This document shows positions 7,156 through 13,281 of a stretch of DNA of 13,281 nt, one piece after another. Each line of letters begins with the position of its first letter. Position 1 is the stretch's first letter. The notes below the pieces were generated by a model. It saw nothing but the letters and a program-made list of their open reading frames with translations, was not told where the DNA came from and searched no databases. The DNA comes from an uncultured Bacteroidota bacterium (lineage in GTDB: Bacteria > Bacteroidota > Bacteroidia > Chitinophagales > Chitinophagaceae). The position numbers were made by a program, and so were the translations under genes. The stretch is from assembly GCA_903929655.1 (NCBI GenBank), contig CAIYVS010000542.1:1-13281 (forward strand). The letters are read 5' to 3'.

Positions 7156-7242
7156 GAGAATGTGACTGAAACCTTGTTACGGACATGTCGTTTCCAGCGG
7201 TTTAAGATTTCATTTAAATAAAAATGTTGAAATTTGTAGTGT

Positions 7243-9273
7243 ATGCAATTCAAAATAGAAAGTCCATATAGCCCTGCAGGGGATCAGCCGGAAGCTATAA
7301 AAGACCTGGTGGAGGGTGTGGAGCGGGGCGAACAATTCCAGACCCTGCTGGGTGTTACCGGATCGGGTAAGACTTATACTATTGCGAATGTGATACAGCA
7401 AATACAACAGCCTGTGCTGGTGCTGACACATAATAAAACCCTGGTGGCACAATTGTATGGGGAGTTCAGGCAGTTCTTTCCGGATAATGCGGTGGAGTAC
7501 TTTGTATCTTATTATGATTATTACCAGCCGGAGGCTTATATGCCGGTGTCGAATACTTATATAGAAAAGGACTTGTCTATAAACGATGAGCTGGAAAAAC
7601 TGAGGCTGAGGGCTACATCCAGCCTGCTGAGCGGGAGGCGGGATATTATTGTGGTGGCTTCGGTGTCGTGTATATATGGTATGGGTAATCCTACGGAGTA
7701 TGCCAATGGGATCATCCGTTTTAATAAGGGGGATAATATAGGCCGCAATCCTTTTTTGCACAGGCTGGTGAATGCATTATACAATCGCAGCCAGGGAGAT
7801 TTTACGAGGGGTACTTTCAGGGTAAACGGGGATACAGTGGATATTAACCTGCCTTATGTAGATTATGGATACCGCATTACTTTTTTCGGGGACGAGGTGG
7901 AGGAAATAGAGAGTTTTGAAACGGATACCGGTAAGCGTATTGGCAAGATGGATAATGCAGCTATATTCCCGGCTAATCTTTACCTGGCACCGAAAGACCA
8001 GATGTCGCAGATCATTTACGAGATACAGGATGAAATGAATGCGCAGGTGGATTATTTTAAAAATGTGGGCAAGCCTCTTGAAGCGCAGCGAATAAAGGAG
8101 CGTGTGAACTATGACCTGGAGATGATACAGGAATTGGGCTATTGCAGCGGCGTGGAAAATTATTCGCGTTTCCTGGACAGGCGCAAACCGGGAACGAGGC
8201 CTTTCTGCCTGCTGGATTATTTTCCGAAGGATTTTTTATTGGTGGTGGATGAAAGCCATGTAACGATACCACAGATCAGCGGCATGTATGGTGGCGACAG
8301 ATCGAGAAAACTGAACCTGGTGGATTTTGGTTTCCGCCTGCCATCAGCATTGGATAACCGCCCGCTTAATTTTCATGAATTTGAGTCTTTACTGAACCAG
8401 GTGATATTTGTAAGCGCCACGCCGGGAAAATATGAACTGGAACAGTGCGGCGGTGTGGTGACAGAACAGGTGGTGCGCCCAACCGGCCTGCTGGACCCGC
8501 CTATTGAAATACGGCCCAGCATTAACCAGATAGACGACCTGCTGGATGAAATAGATAAACGGGTGAAAAGCGGAGACCGTGTATTGGTAACAACGCTTAC
8601 CAAGCGCATGGCGGAAGAACTAGACAAATACCTGAAGCGTATTAATGTAAAATCAAAATACATTCACTCCGAAGTGGATACACTGGAGCGTGTGGAAATA
8701 CTGAGGGATCTTCGTATGGGGGTAATAGACGTGTTGGTTGGAGTGAACCTCTTGCGTGAAGGTTTAGACTTGCCCGAAGTTTCGCTGATGGCGATACTGG
8801 ATGCAGACAAAGAAGGTTTTTTAAGGGATGAAAGATCGCTGACACAGATGGCCGGCAGGGCAGCGAGAAATGTGAACGGGCTTGTCATTTTTTATGCTGA
8901 CAAGATAACAGACAGTATGCAGCGCACGATGGATGAAACTACCCGGCGCAGGGAAAAACAGATAAAATATAATATTATAAATAATATTATTCCAACAACG
9001 ATCATTAAATCGAAGGAACAGATATTTAAACAAACTTCTGTGCTGGACATCAAGGGATATGACGAACAGAACCCTTATGCTATTCATGACGAAATACAAA
9101 GCCTTGCAGCTGAGGATGCCATTGAATATAAGACAGTTGCGCAACTTGACAAGCTGATAGCACAGACCCGAAAAGGCATGGAAAAGGCTGCAAAAGAACT
9201 GGATTTTATGGAGGCTGCGAGGTTAAGAGATAAATTACTCCTGTTACAGAAAGAAAAAGAGAAAATAAAATAA
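7243..9273 (+). CDS. uvrB: UvrABC system protein B (excinuclease subunit)
   Basis: Full-length 676-residue UvrB, the damage-verifying helicase-like subunit of nucleotide excision repair. It is loaded by UvrA and then recruits UvrC for incision. Visible motifs: GDQPEAI near the N-terminus (13-19); Walker A GVTGSGKT (37-44); the damage-probing beta-hairpin region YFVSYYDYYQPEAYMP (86-101); Walker B DESH (336-339); the SATPG motif around 390-394; motif VI QMAGRAARN (535-543); and a C-terminal UVR domain (about 633-668, with MEAARLRDKL) that contacts UvrC. The length is normal and no key residue is missing. The ATG at 7243 is the conserved start (QFKIESPYSPAGDQPEAI). It stands alone here, divergent from the AraC gene; no uvrA or uvrC is in the window. 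No recognisable LexA box was identified upstream. Confidence 0.98.
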   Translation: MQFKIESPYSPAGDQPEAIKDLVEGVERGEQFQTLLGVTGSGKTYTIANVIQQIQQPVLVLTHNKTLVAQLYGEFRQFFPDNAVEYFVSYYDYYQPEAYMPVSNTYIEKDLSINDELEKLRLRATSSLLSGRRDIIVVASVSCIYGMGNPTEYANGIIRFNKGDNIGRNPFLHRLVNALYNRSQGDFTRGTFRVNGDTVDINLPYVDYGYRITFFGDEVEEIESFETDTGKRIGKMDNAAIFPANLYLAPKDQMSQIIYEIQDEMNAQVDYFKNVGKPLEAQRIKERVNYDLEMIQELGYCSGVENYSRFLDRRKPGTRPFCLLDYFPKDFLLVVDESHVTIPQISGMYGGDRSRKLNLVDFGFRLPSALDNRPLNFHEFESLLNQVIFVSATPGKYELEQCGGVVTEQVVRPTGLLDPPIEIRPSINQIDDLLDEIDKRVKSGDRVLVTTLTKRMAEELDKYLKRINVKSKYIHSEVDTLERVEILRDLRMGVIDVLVGVNLLREGLDLPEVSLMAILDADKEGFLRDERSLTQMAGRAARNVNGLVIFYADKITDSMQRTMDETTRRREKQIKYNIINNIIPTTIIKSKEQIFKQTSVLDIKGYDEQNPYAIHDEIQSLAAEDAIEYKTVAQLDKLIAQTRKGMEKAAKELDFMEAARLRDKLLLLQKEKEKIK

Positions 9274-9328
9274 TACATAGTTATTGACCCAGCCTGTCTT
9301 TTTTTCTTAAAAAAATCCTAACTTTAAA

Positions 9329-9363
9329 GGGCAATTACCCATTGCAGATACTCATTGTTGCCC
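9329..9363 (+). terminator. Possible weak terminator hairpin downstream of uvrB
   Basis: GGGCAA (9329-9334) and TTGCCC (9358-9363) are perfect arms around a 23-base loop, followed by a T-rich stretch. Within it GCAAT/ATTGC can form a competing small stem. The right arm overlaps the proposed -33 element of the next gene. The call is weak because the loop is long. Confidence 0.3.
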
Positions 9364-9382
9364 ATTCTTATTTTCTAATTTG
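9355..9382 (+). promoter_or_regulatory. Candidate promoter of the T9SS type B gene
   Basis: TTG at 9355-9357 and TAATTTG at 9376-9382 (one base short of TAnnTTTG) are separated by 18 bases. The transcript would carry an A-rich leader of about 70 bases containing GGAAACAAAAACA (9420-9432), typical of Bacteroidota leaders that lack a Shine-Dalgarno sequence. Confidence 0.35.
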
Positions 9383-9460
9383 TAGGGAGGGGAGCGGTGG
9401 TATTTTTATTTTAATAACAGGAAACAAAAACAAAGCAGCAATTTTATAAAAAGAAAAATC

Positions 9461-11959
9461 ATGGGTAAAAAATTATTCTTCTTATCTCTTACGGTATTAT
9501 CAGCACTATCATATAATACAATAGCTCAGCCTTTACCATGCCCTACACCACCCAATAATAATACGATAACGGTAAGCCCCACTACTATTATTTGTAATGG
9601 TGGTTGTGGAAGGATAGGGGCGGCTGCCACAGCCGTCGTGCCATCTACACTTACTTATACTATTGATAGCTTTGTTTATAACCCTTATGCATACAACGGA
9701 GGTACTCAATATCAATCGCTTAGTGATGATGTTTACGGACCATTGTTCAGTCTTCCTTTTCCTTTCTGTTATTTTGGTAACAGTTACAGCCAGTGTCTTA
9801 TTGGCTCAAACGGAGAAGTGGGATTTAAGCTTAGCCTGGCCAATTCTGGTATAACATGGTCAAACGCTTCTATACCTACCACTCAATCAGGCGAAGTTGG
9901 AGCTATTCTGGCTCCTTATATGGACCTATACTATCCCGATGGCGGGAAGATATATACGGCAACCTATGGCACTGCACCATGCAGGGTATTTGTAGTTAGT
10001 TTTGATTCTGTATCCTACTTTATATCATCTGATTGTCCTACACAATATTGCACATCCCAGGTCGTTTTACATGAATCAACAAACCAGATAGATATTAATA
10101 TCAAACATAAGGATGTTTGTACAGGGTGGAATAATGGAGGCGCTACGCTGGGAATTGAAGATATTCCGGGAACAACGGCTTATCCTCTACCCGGCAAAAA
10201 TGGCGTGCAATGGACTGCAGACACCGTAAGCTATAGTTTCCTGCCTTCCGGTACTGCTGGTGGTAATGTTACTTATAAGTGGTATGACCCCAGTAACGTG
10301 CTTGTAGGTAATACAGATACGGTTAATATTTGCCCCACTGCAACAGGGTATTACCATGTTATAGCTACCATTTTTTCAGGATGTGATACGTTTACGATCC
10401 AGGACTCAGTATATGTAATAATAGGTGGTGGTCCCAATATCAGCGGGTATACTGTAAGACAACCCTCCACCTGTGGCGCCTGCGACGGACAGATCGTTCT
10501 TCATGGCTTAAAACCTTTTCAGCCGGATACAATATATTATGCCATAAACGGCGTTAACCAGGCACCTCTTATTATTACAAGCTGGGCAGACAGCACGGTG
10601 ACCTTAATAAATTTATGTGCGGCTACTTTCAGTAACATAACCGCCAAATATGGTGTATGCTCATCAAACGTGTTACCGCCTATAATTCTTAGTAATCCCC
10701 CTATCACGGCTAATTTTTCTTATAATATACTCTGGGGCTGCCATGGAGATACTGTAGTGTATAGTAATCTTTCATCAGCGCCCGGCGCCACGACCATCAA
10801 TTACCGATGGAATTTTGGGGATGGCCTGATAGATACTGCAACCAACCCATCGCATATTTTCGCCAACCAGGGAACCTATACTACTCAGTTATACATTACG
10901 AATACGACCTGCGAAGACAGTTCAAAACAGACGATTGCTTTGGTTCACCCTATCAAGGCTTCGTTTACTGTGAGTAAAGACACGATCTGCCAGCACAGCC
11001 AGGTAGATTTTACCAATACGTCGATAGGTAATACTACTCCGTCTCCACCTACCTATTACTGGGATTTTGGGAACGGGGTTACATCTACCGCTACCAGTCC
11101 TTCTAATACTTATGATGTAACGGGTACCTATGTTGTAAAACTTGTGGAGACAGATTTTGTTCCTTGTAAGGATTCTGCATTTCATACTATTGTGGTTGAC
11201 ACCATCAGTTACAACTATTTTTCTACCAGTGACAGCGTGCTTTGCCTGGGAAGAGAAATTGTATTTACAGGCTATAATGTTTCTGAAGGACAGACAAGTA
11301 CCGTGTGGAGTTTTGGGGATGGTACGGTACTGACCAACAGGAACCCGATATCTTATGCATATCCGGCAACAGGGGTTTACCATGTTGTATATACTGCTAA
11401 TTACAGGGTTTGCCCTGATACTTCATTCAGCAAGGACTTTACAGTTCTGCCTTATCCTTTGGCAAACGTAGGGCCTGATACAGCAATGTGTCCGGGAAGT
11501 GGCAATATTGTTATTAATGAGCTTGCTAATGTTGATAACACAAGCGGGGTAACATGGTTGTGGAATACGGGTTCAACTTCGCCGAGCATTACGGCAACAA
11601 CACCGGGCTGGTATTATGTTACTGTAAGCCTGAACGGATGTACTACAACAGATAGTATGTTTATCCGCAATGATTGCTACCTGGATATACCAAATGTATT
11701 TACGCCTAATGGTGATGGTATAAACGATTATTTCCTGCCACGTCAGTTCCTGTCAAGTGGTTTAACTTCTTTCAAGATGGAAATATTTGACCGCTGGGGA
11801 GTATTGTTATTCCAGACCACCAATATAGATGGCCGTGGCTGGGATGGCAAATATAACGACATATTACAACCTCAGGGCGTTTATGTGTATATGATGGATG
11901 CATCGTTCAAGGATGGCGCTGTGCAGCATTATAAAGGTAATGTTACACTATTGAAATAA
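9461..11959 (+). CDS. PKD-domain protein with T9SS type B (gliding motility-associated) C-terminal domain
   Basis: An 832-residue surface or secreted protein. The signal peptide is MGKKLFFLSLTVLSALSY to about residue 23 (TIAQ). Residues about 60-260 form a cysteine-containing domain with the phrase FPFCYFGNSYSQCLIGSNGEVGF, resembling nidogen-like or related extracellular beta domains; this assignment is tentative. Three PKD modules follow, recognised by NFGDG (451-455), DFGNG (535-539) and SFGDG (617-621), each near a GTY- or GVY-type strand. Residues 745-832 are the type B sorting domain: NVFTPNGDGINDYF (745-758), EIFDRWGVLLF, WDGKYN, PQGVYVYM and the final GNVTLL. Type B domains direct T9SS export and often remain surface-associated; PKD repeats commonly act as spacers in adhesins. 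Ligand and role in gliding are not shown. It appears to be a single-gene unit with its own terminators. Confidence 0.9.
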   Translation: MGKKLFFLSLTVLSALSYNTIAQPLPCPTPPNNNTITVSPTTIICNGGCGRIGAAATAVVPSTLTYTIDSFVYNPYAYNGGTQYQSLSDDVYGPLFSLPFPFCYFGNSYSQCLIGSNGEVGFKLSLANSGITWSNASIPTTQSGEVGAILAPYMDLYYPDGGKIYTATYGTAPCRVFVVSFDSVSYFISSDCPTQYCTSQVVLHESTNQIDINIKHKDVCTGWNNGGATLGIEDIPGTTAYPLPGKNGVQWTADTVSYSFLPSGTAGGNVTYKWYDPSNVLVGNTDTVNICPTATGYYHVIATIFSGCDTFTIQDSVYVIIGGGPNISGYTVRQPSTCGACDGQIVLHGLKPFQPDTIYYAINGVNQAPLIITSWADSTVTLINLCAATFSNITAKYGVCSSNVLPPIILSNPPITANFSYNILWGCHGDTVVYSNLSSAPGATTINYRWNFGDGLIDTATNPSHIFANQGTYTTQLYITNTTCEDSSKQTIALVHPIKASFTVSKDTICQHSQVDFTNTSIGNTTPSPPTYYWDFGNGVTSTATSPSNTYDVTGTYVVKLVETDFVPCKDSAFHTIVVDTISYNYFSTSDSVLCLGREIVFTGYNVSEGQTSTVWSFGDGTVLTNRNPISYAYPATGVYHVVYTANYRVCPDTSFSKDFTVLPYPLANVGPDTAMCPGSGNIVINELANVDNTSGVTWLWNTGSTSPSITATTPGWYYVTVSLNGCTTTDSMFIRNDCYLDIPNVFTPNGDGINDYFLPRQFLSSGLTSFKMEIFDRWGVLLFQTTNIDGRGWDGKYNDILQPQGVYVYMMDASFKDGAVQHYKGNVTLLK

Positions 11960-11967
11960 GCCTTTCA

Positions 11968-11995
11968 GAGCCCCGAAGTATTAGGTTCCGGGCTC
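11968..11995 (+). terminator. First hairpin after the T9SS type B gene
   Basis: GAGCCC (11968-11973) pairs with GGGCTC (11990-11995). After one C/C mismatch, GAA pairs with TTC. It starts eight bases after the stop and is followed by an A-rich rather than T-rich stretch, so it may protect the 3' end or act together with the stronger hairpin downstream. Confidence 0.4.
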
Positions 11996-12016
11996 AAAGA
12001 AATAAAAGTAAACGAG

Positions 12017-12048
12017 ATGCTCCGGCTATTGCAGCCGGAGCATTTTTG
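12017..12048 (+). terminator. Strong intrinsic terminator of the T9SS type B gene
   Basis: ATGCTCCGGCT (12017-12027) pairs perfectly over 11 bp with AGCCGGAGCAT (12033-12043) across a five-base loop, followed directly by TTTTGTTTT. This is a classic rho-independent terminator. Confidence 0.92.
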
Positions 12049-12111
12049 TTTTCAGTATTTATTAATCGTTGGTTAATTGCTTACAAAGCCATAGTTAAGA
12101 GGGCTTAATTA

Positions 12112-12143
12112 TTTCCCATCAGCATTTTGTGTGCGCATCTTTG
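12112..12143 (+). promoter_or_regulatory. Candidate promoter of the small membrane protein gene
   Basis: CATCTTTG at 12136-12143 differs by one base from TAnnTTTG, and TTTC at 12112-12115 sits 20 bases upstream as a near-match -33 element. The predicted leader is about 45 bases, almost free of T and rich in A, with GGAAGCAAAAACA at 12158-12170. A small stem AAGCC/GGCTT lies just upstream (12086-12106). Confidence 0.35.
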
Positions 12144-12193
12144 TGTCAACAAAACAAGGAAGCAAAAACAGAAACAAACAAAAACAGATTAGT

Positions 12194-12298
12194 ATGAGAT
12201 ACGCAATCAATTACACAAAAGCAAAAAAGGATATTATAGCCAAGATATCTATTTACGCTGCCATCCTGGCAAGTATTGTTATTGCAGTTAATTTCTAA
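12194..12298 (+). CDS. Small predicted single-pass membrane protein (34 residues)
   Basis: An ATG at 12194 opens a 34-codon frame ending with TAA at 12296-12298. The N-terminal half is basic and polar (MRYAINYTKAKKDIIAK, five lysine/arginine). The C-terminal half is a continuous hydrophobic segment (ISIYAAILASIVIAVNF) long enough for one membrane span, with the positive end expected on the cytoplasmic side. It is flanked by a strong terminator upstream, a candidate promoter with an A-rich leader, and its own strong terminator 40 bases after the stop, so it looks like a dedicated short transcript of about 210 bases. No family was recognised. It could be a small regulatory membrane protein, a type I toxin-like peptide, or a frame lying in a non-coding RNA. 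The composition and isolation favour a real gene. Confidence 0.6.
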   Translation: MRYAINYTKAKKDIIAKISIYAAILASIVIAVNF

Positions 12299-12338
12299 TC
12301 AGCTTTACCCAGATCTCTCTTATCCTCTATATGTAATG

Positions 12339-12370
12339 AAGGGCCCTTTCCAGGGCCTTTTTACTTTTTT
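12339..12370 (+). terminator. Intrinsic terminator of the small membrane protein gene
   Basis: AAGGGCCC (12339-12346) pairs with GGGCCTTT (12353-12360) over eight bp including one G/U pair, across a six-base loop, followed by TTACTTTTTT. On the minus strand the downstream T run is poor, so it mainly serves the small gene, although it also lies between the convergent 3' ends. Confidence 0.87.
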
Positions 12371-12389
12371 AGAAACGTTGAGAGAATTA

Positions 12390-13281
12390 TCAGGTAATAC
12401 TTTTAAATACGGTATACCGCAATACCATCTCGAGCAGCAGAGCGATAATTGCAATGAGGGCAAACGGGAAAAATAATTCGGAATAGTGCTTGAAAGAGTT
12501 GACCTCGACTTTTGTCTTTTCCATTTTGTCGATCTCTTTATAGATATACGCAAGGGAACTGGAATTAGTGGCGCGGAAGTATTTGCCCCCGGTTTCTTTG
12601 GCTATCTGTTTCAGCAGGGCTTCATCTATTTCTACTTTTACCAATACTCTCTGGGTGCCATTAGGTGTTGGTATGGGCATCATGGCTTCGCCTTGGGTGC
12701 CTGCGCCTATGGTATATACTCTTACGCCATAAGCCTTGGCTATTTCGAGGGCGGTATTGGGGTCAATGAGACCTGTGTTATTTACTCCATCGGTAAGCAG
12801 GATGATGACTTTGCTTTTGCCTTTGGAAAACCTGAGGCGGTCTACTGCTGTGGCAAGGCCCATACCGATAGAGGTGCCATCCACAAGCATGCCGCTTTTT
12901 ACCTGGCCGATTTGTTCCTTAAGGACATTATGATCGATGGTGATGGGGCACATGGTAAAACTTTCGCCTGAAAAGATGACAAGGCCTATGCGATCAGTAG
13001 GGCGATCATCTACAAATTTCATGGCTGCATTCTTGGCTGCTTCTATACGGTTGGGTTTCAGGTCTTCGGAAAGCATACTGCCTGAAACGTCTATACACAT
13101 TACAATATCTATGCCTTCTGTATCAATATTCTCTGTTGTATTGCTGGATTGTGGCCGGGCCAGGGCAACGGTTAGCATAAAGATCGTAATGAGGCGCAAC
13201 ACAAACAGTGAGGGGCGGAAGCGTACTTTGGCTGTTGGTTTCACTTTCAGGATGCCTGACAGTGTGGTGAGGCGCAAAACA
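12390..13281 (-). CDS. batA: BatA-type von Willebrand factor A domain membrane protein, 5' end outside the window
   Basis: Partial BatA, open to the window edge (about 296 residues visible; the family is about 330 long). The N-terminal part with the first membrane segment is missing. Counting the TTG at 13277 as residue 1, the visible part begins with the family's RFRPSLFVLRLI membrane-proximal helix and TVALARPQS. The VWA domain follows, with an intact metal site: D63-x-S-x-S in DVSGSM, T135 in DGTSIGMGLATAV, and D163 in LLTDGVNN. Then come VRVYTIGAGT, GGKYFRATNSSSL, IYKEIDKMEKTKVEV, and a final membrane helix (about 269-287) before the short tail. BatA sits in the inner membrane with the VWA domain facing the periplasm, and is linked to stress tolerance in Bacteroides and other bacteria. 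The TTG is not the true start; translation must begin upstream of the window. No batB follows at its 3' end. Confidence 0.95.
   Translation of the reverse strand, partial: VLRLTTLSGILKVKPTAKVRFRPSLFVLRLITIFMLTVALARPQSSNTTENIDTEGIDIVMCIDVSGSMLSEDLKPNRIEAAKNAAMKFVDDRPTDRIGLVIFSGESFTMCPITIDHNVLKEQIGQVKSGMLVDGTSIGMGLATAVDRLRFSKGKSKVIILLTDGVNNTGLIDPNTALEIAKAYGVRVYTIGAGTQGEAMMPIPTPNGTQRVLVKVEIDEALLKQIAKETGGKYFRATNSSSLAYIYKEIDKMEKTKVEVNSFKHYSELFFPFALIAIIALLLEMVLRYTVFKSIT

Noticed and set aside
7182..7189. GACATGTC palindrome as a possible SOS operator for uvrB
   Set aside because: An 8-bp palindrome is expected by chance in a region this long, and it does not match a LexA box known to me for this phylum.
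7210..7761. Minus-strand frame of 183 codons opposite the start of uvrB
   Set aside because: It lies almost wholly antisense to conserved UvrB motifs and has no recognisable domain.
12486..12971. Plus-strand frame of 161 codons opposite batA
   Set aside because: It is the complement of the strongly conserved BatA VWA domain; its aromatic-rich product looks like a shadow frame.

Overview
The window looks like chromosomal DNA of a Bacteroidota bacterium, most likely of the Chitinophagales/Chitinophagaceae type. Three large secreted proteins end in type IX secretion system (T9SS) sorting domains (two type A, one type B/gliding-motility type). A BatA-type von Willebrand factor A protein is present. 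Leaders are A-rich with no clear Shine-Dalgarno sequence, and several upstream regions resemble the Bacteroidota TTTG / TAnnTTTG promoter. The genus assignment is inference; no taxonomic search was possible.

Layout. 1-817 has no convincing gene. It holds short and imperfect repeats, what looks like decayed sequence, and then a probable promoter and long leader for the first gene. 818-2533 (+) encodes a secreted T9SS type A protein with propeller-like internal repeats, followed by a hairpin terminator. 2619-4697 (+) encodes a second T9SS type A protein with tandem Ig/PKD-like modules; its C-terminal domain contains an in-frame palindromic element. After a repeat-like intergenic stretch comes 4938-5717 (+), an exported alpha-class carbonic anhydrase. 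5763-6182 (-) is a SnoaL-like/ester cyclase-type protein and 6243-7124 (-) an AraC-family regulator; the pair could be one transcription unit. Divergent from them, 7243-9273 (+) is full-length UvrB. 9461-11959 (+) is a PKD-rich T9SS type B protein, closed by a strong intrinsic terminator. 12194-12298 (+) is a 34-residue predicted membrane protein with its own candidate promoter and its own strong terminator. 12390-13281 (-) is BatA, cut at its 5' end by the window edge.

Functionally the window mixes housekeeping (UvrB, BatA) with envelope functions: T9SS cargo that would be surface-attached or released, and a periplasmic or secreted carbonic anhydrase. No T9SS machinery genes (Por/Gld/Spr) are present, so the cargo depends on loci elsewhere. 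No CRISPR array, tRNA, rRNA, transposase or phage gene was seen. The features most worth a second look are the small stand-alone membrane protein gene, the palindromic element inside a T9SS domain, the T10 tract at the start of the second T9SS gene, and the unusual cysteine layout of the carbonic anhydrase.
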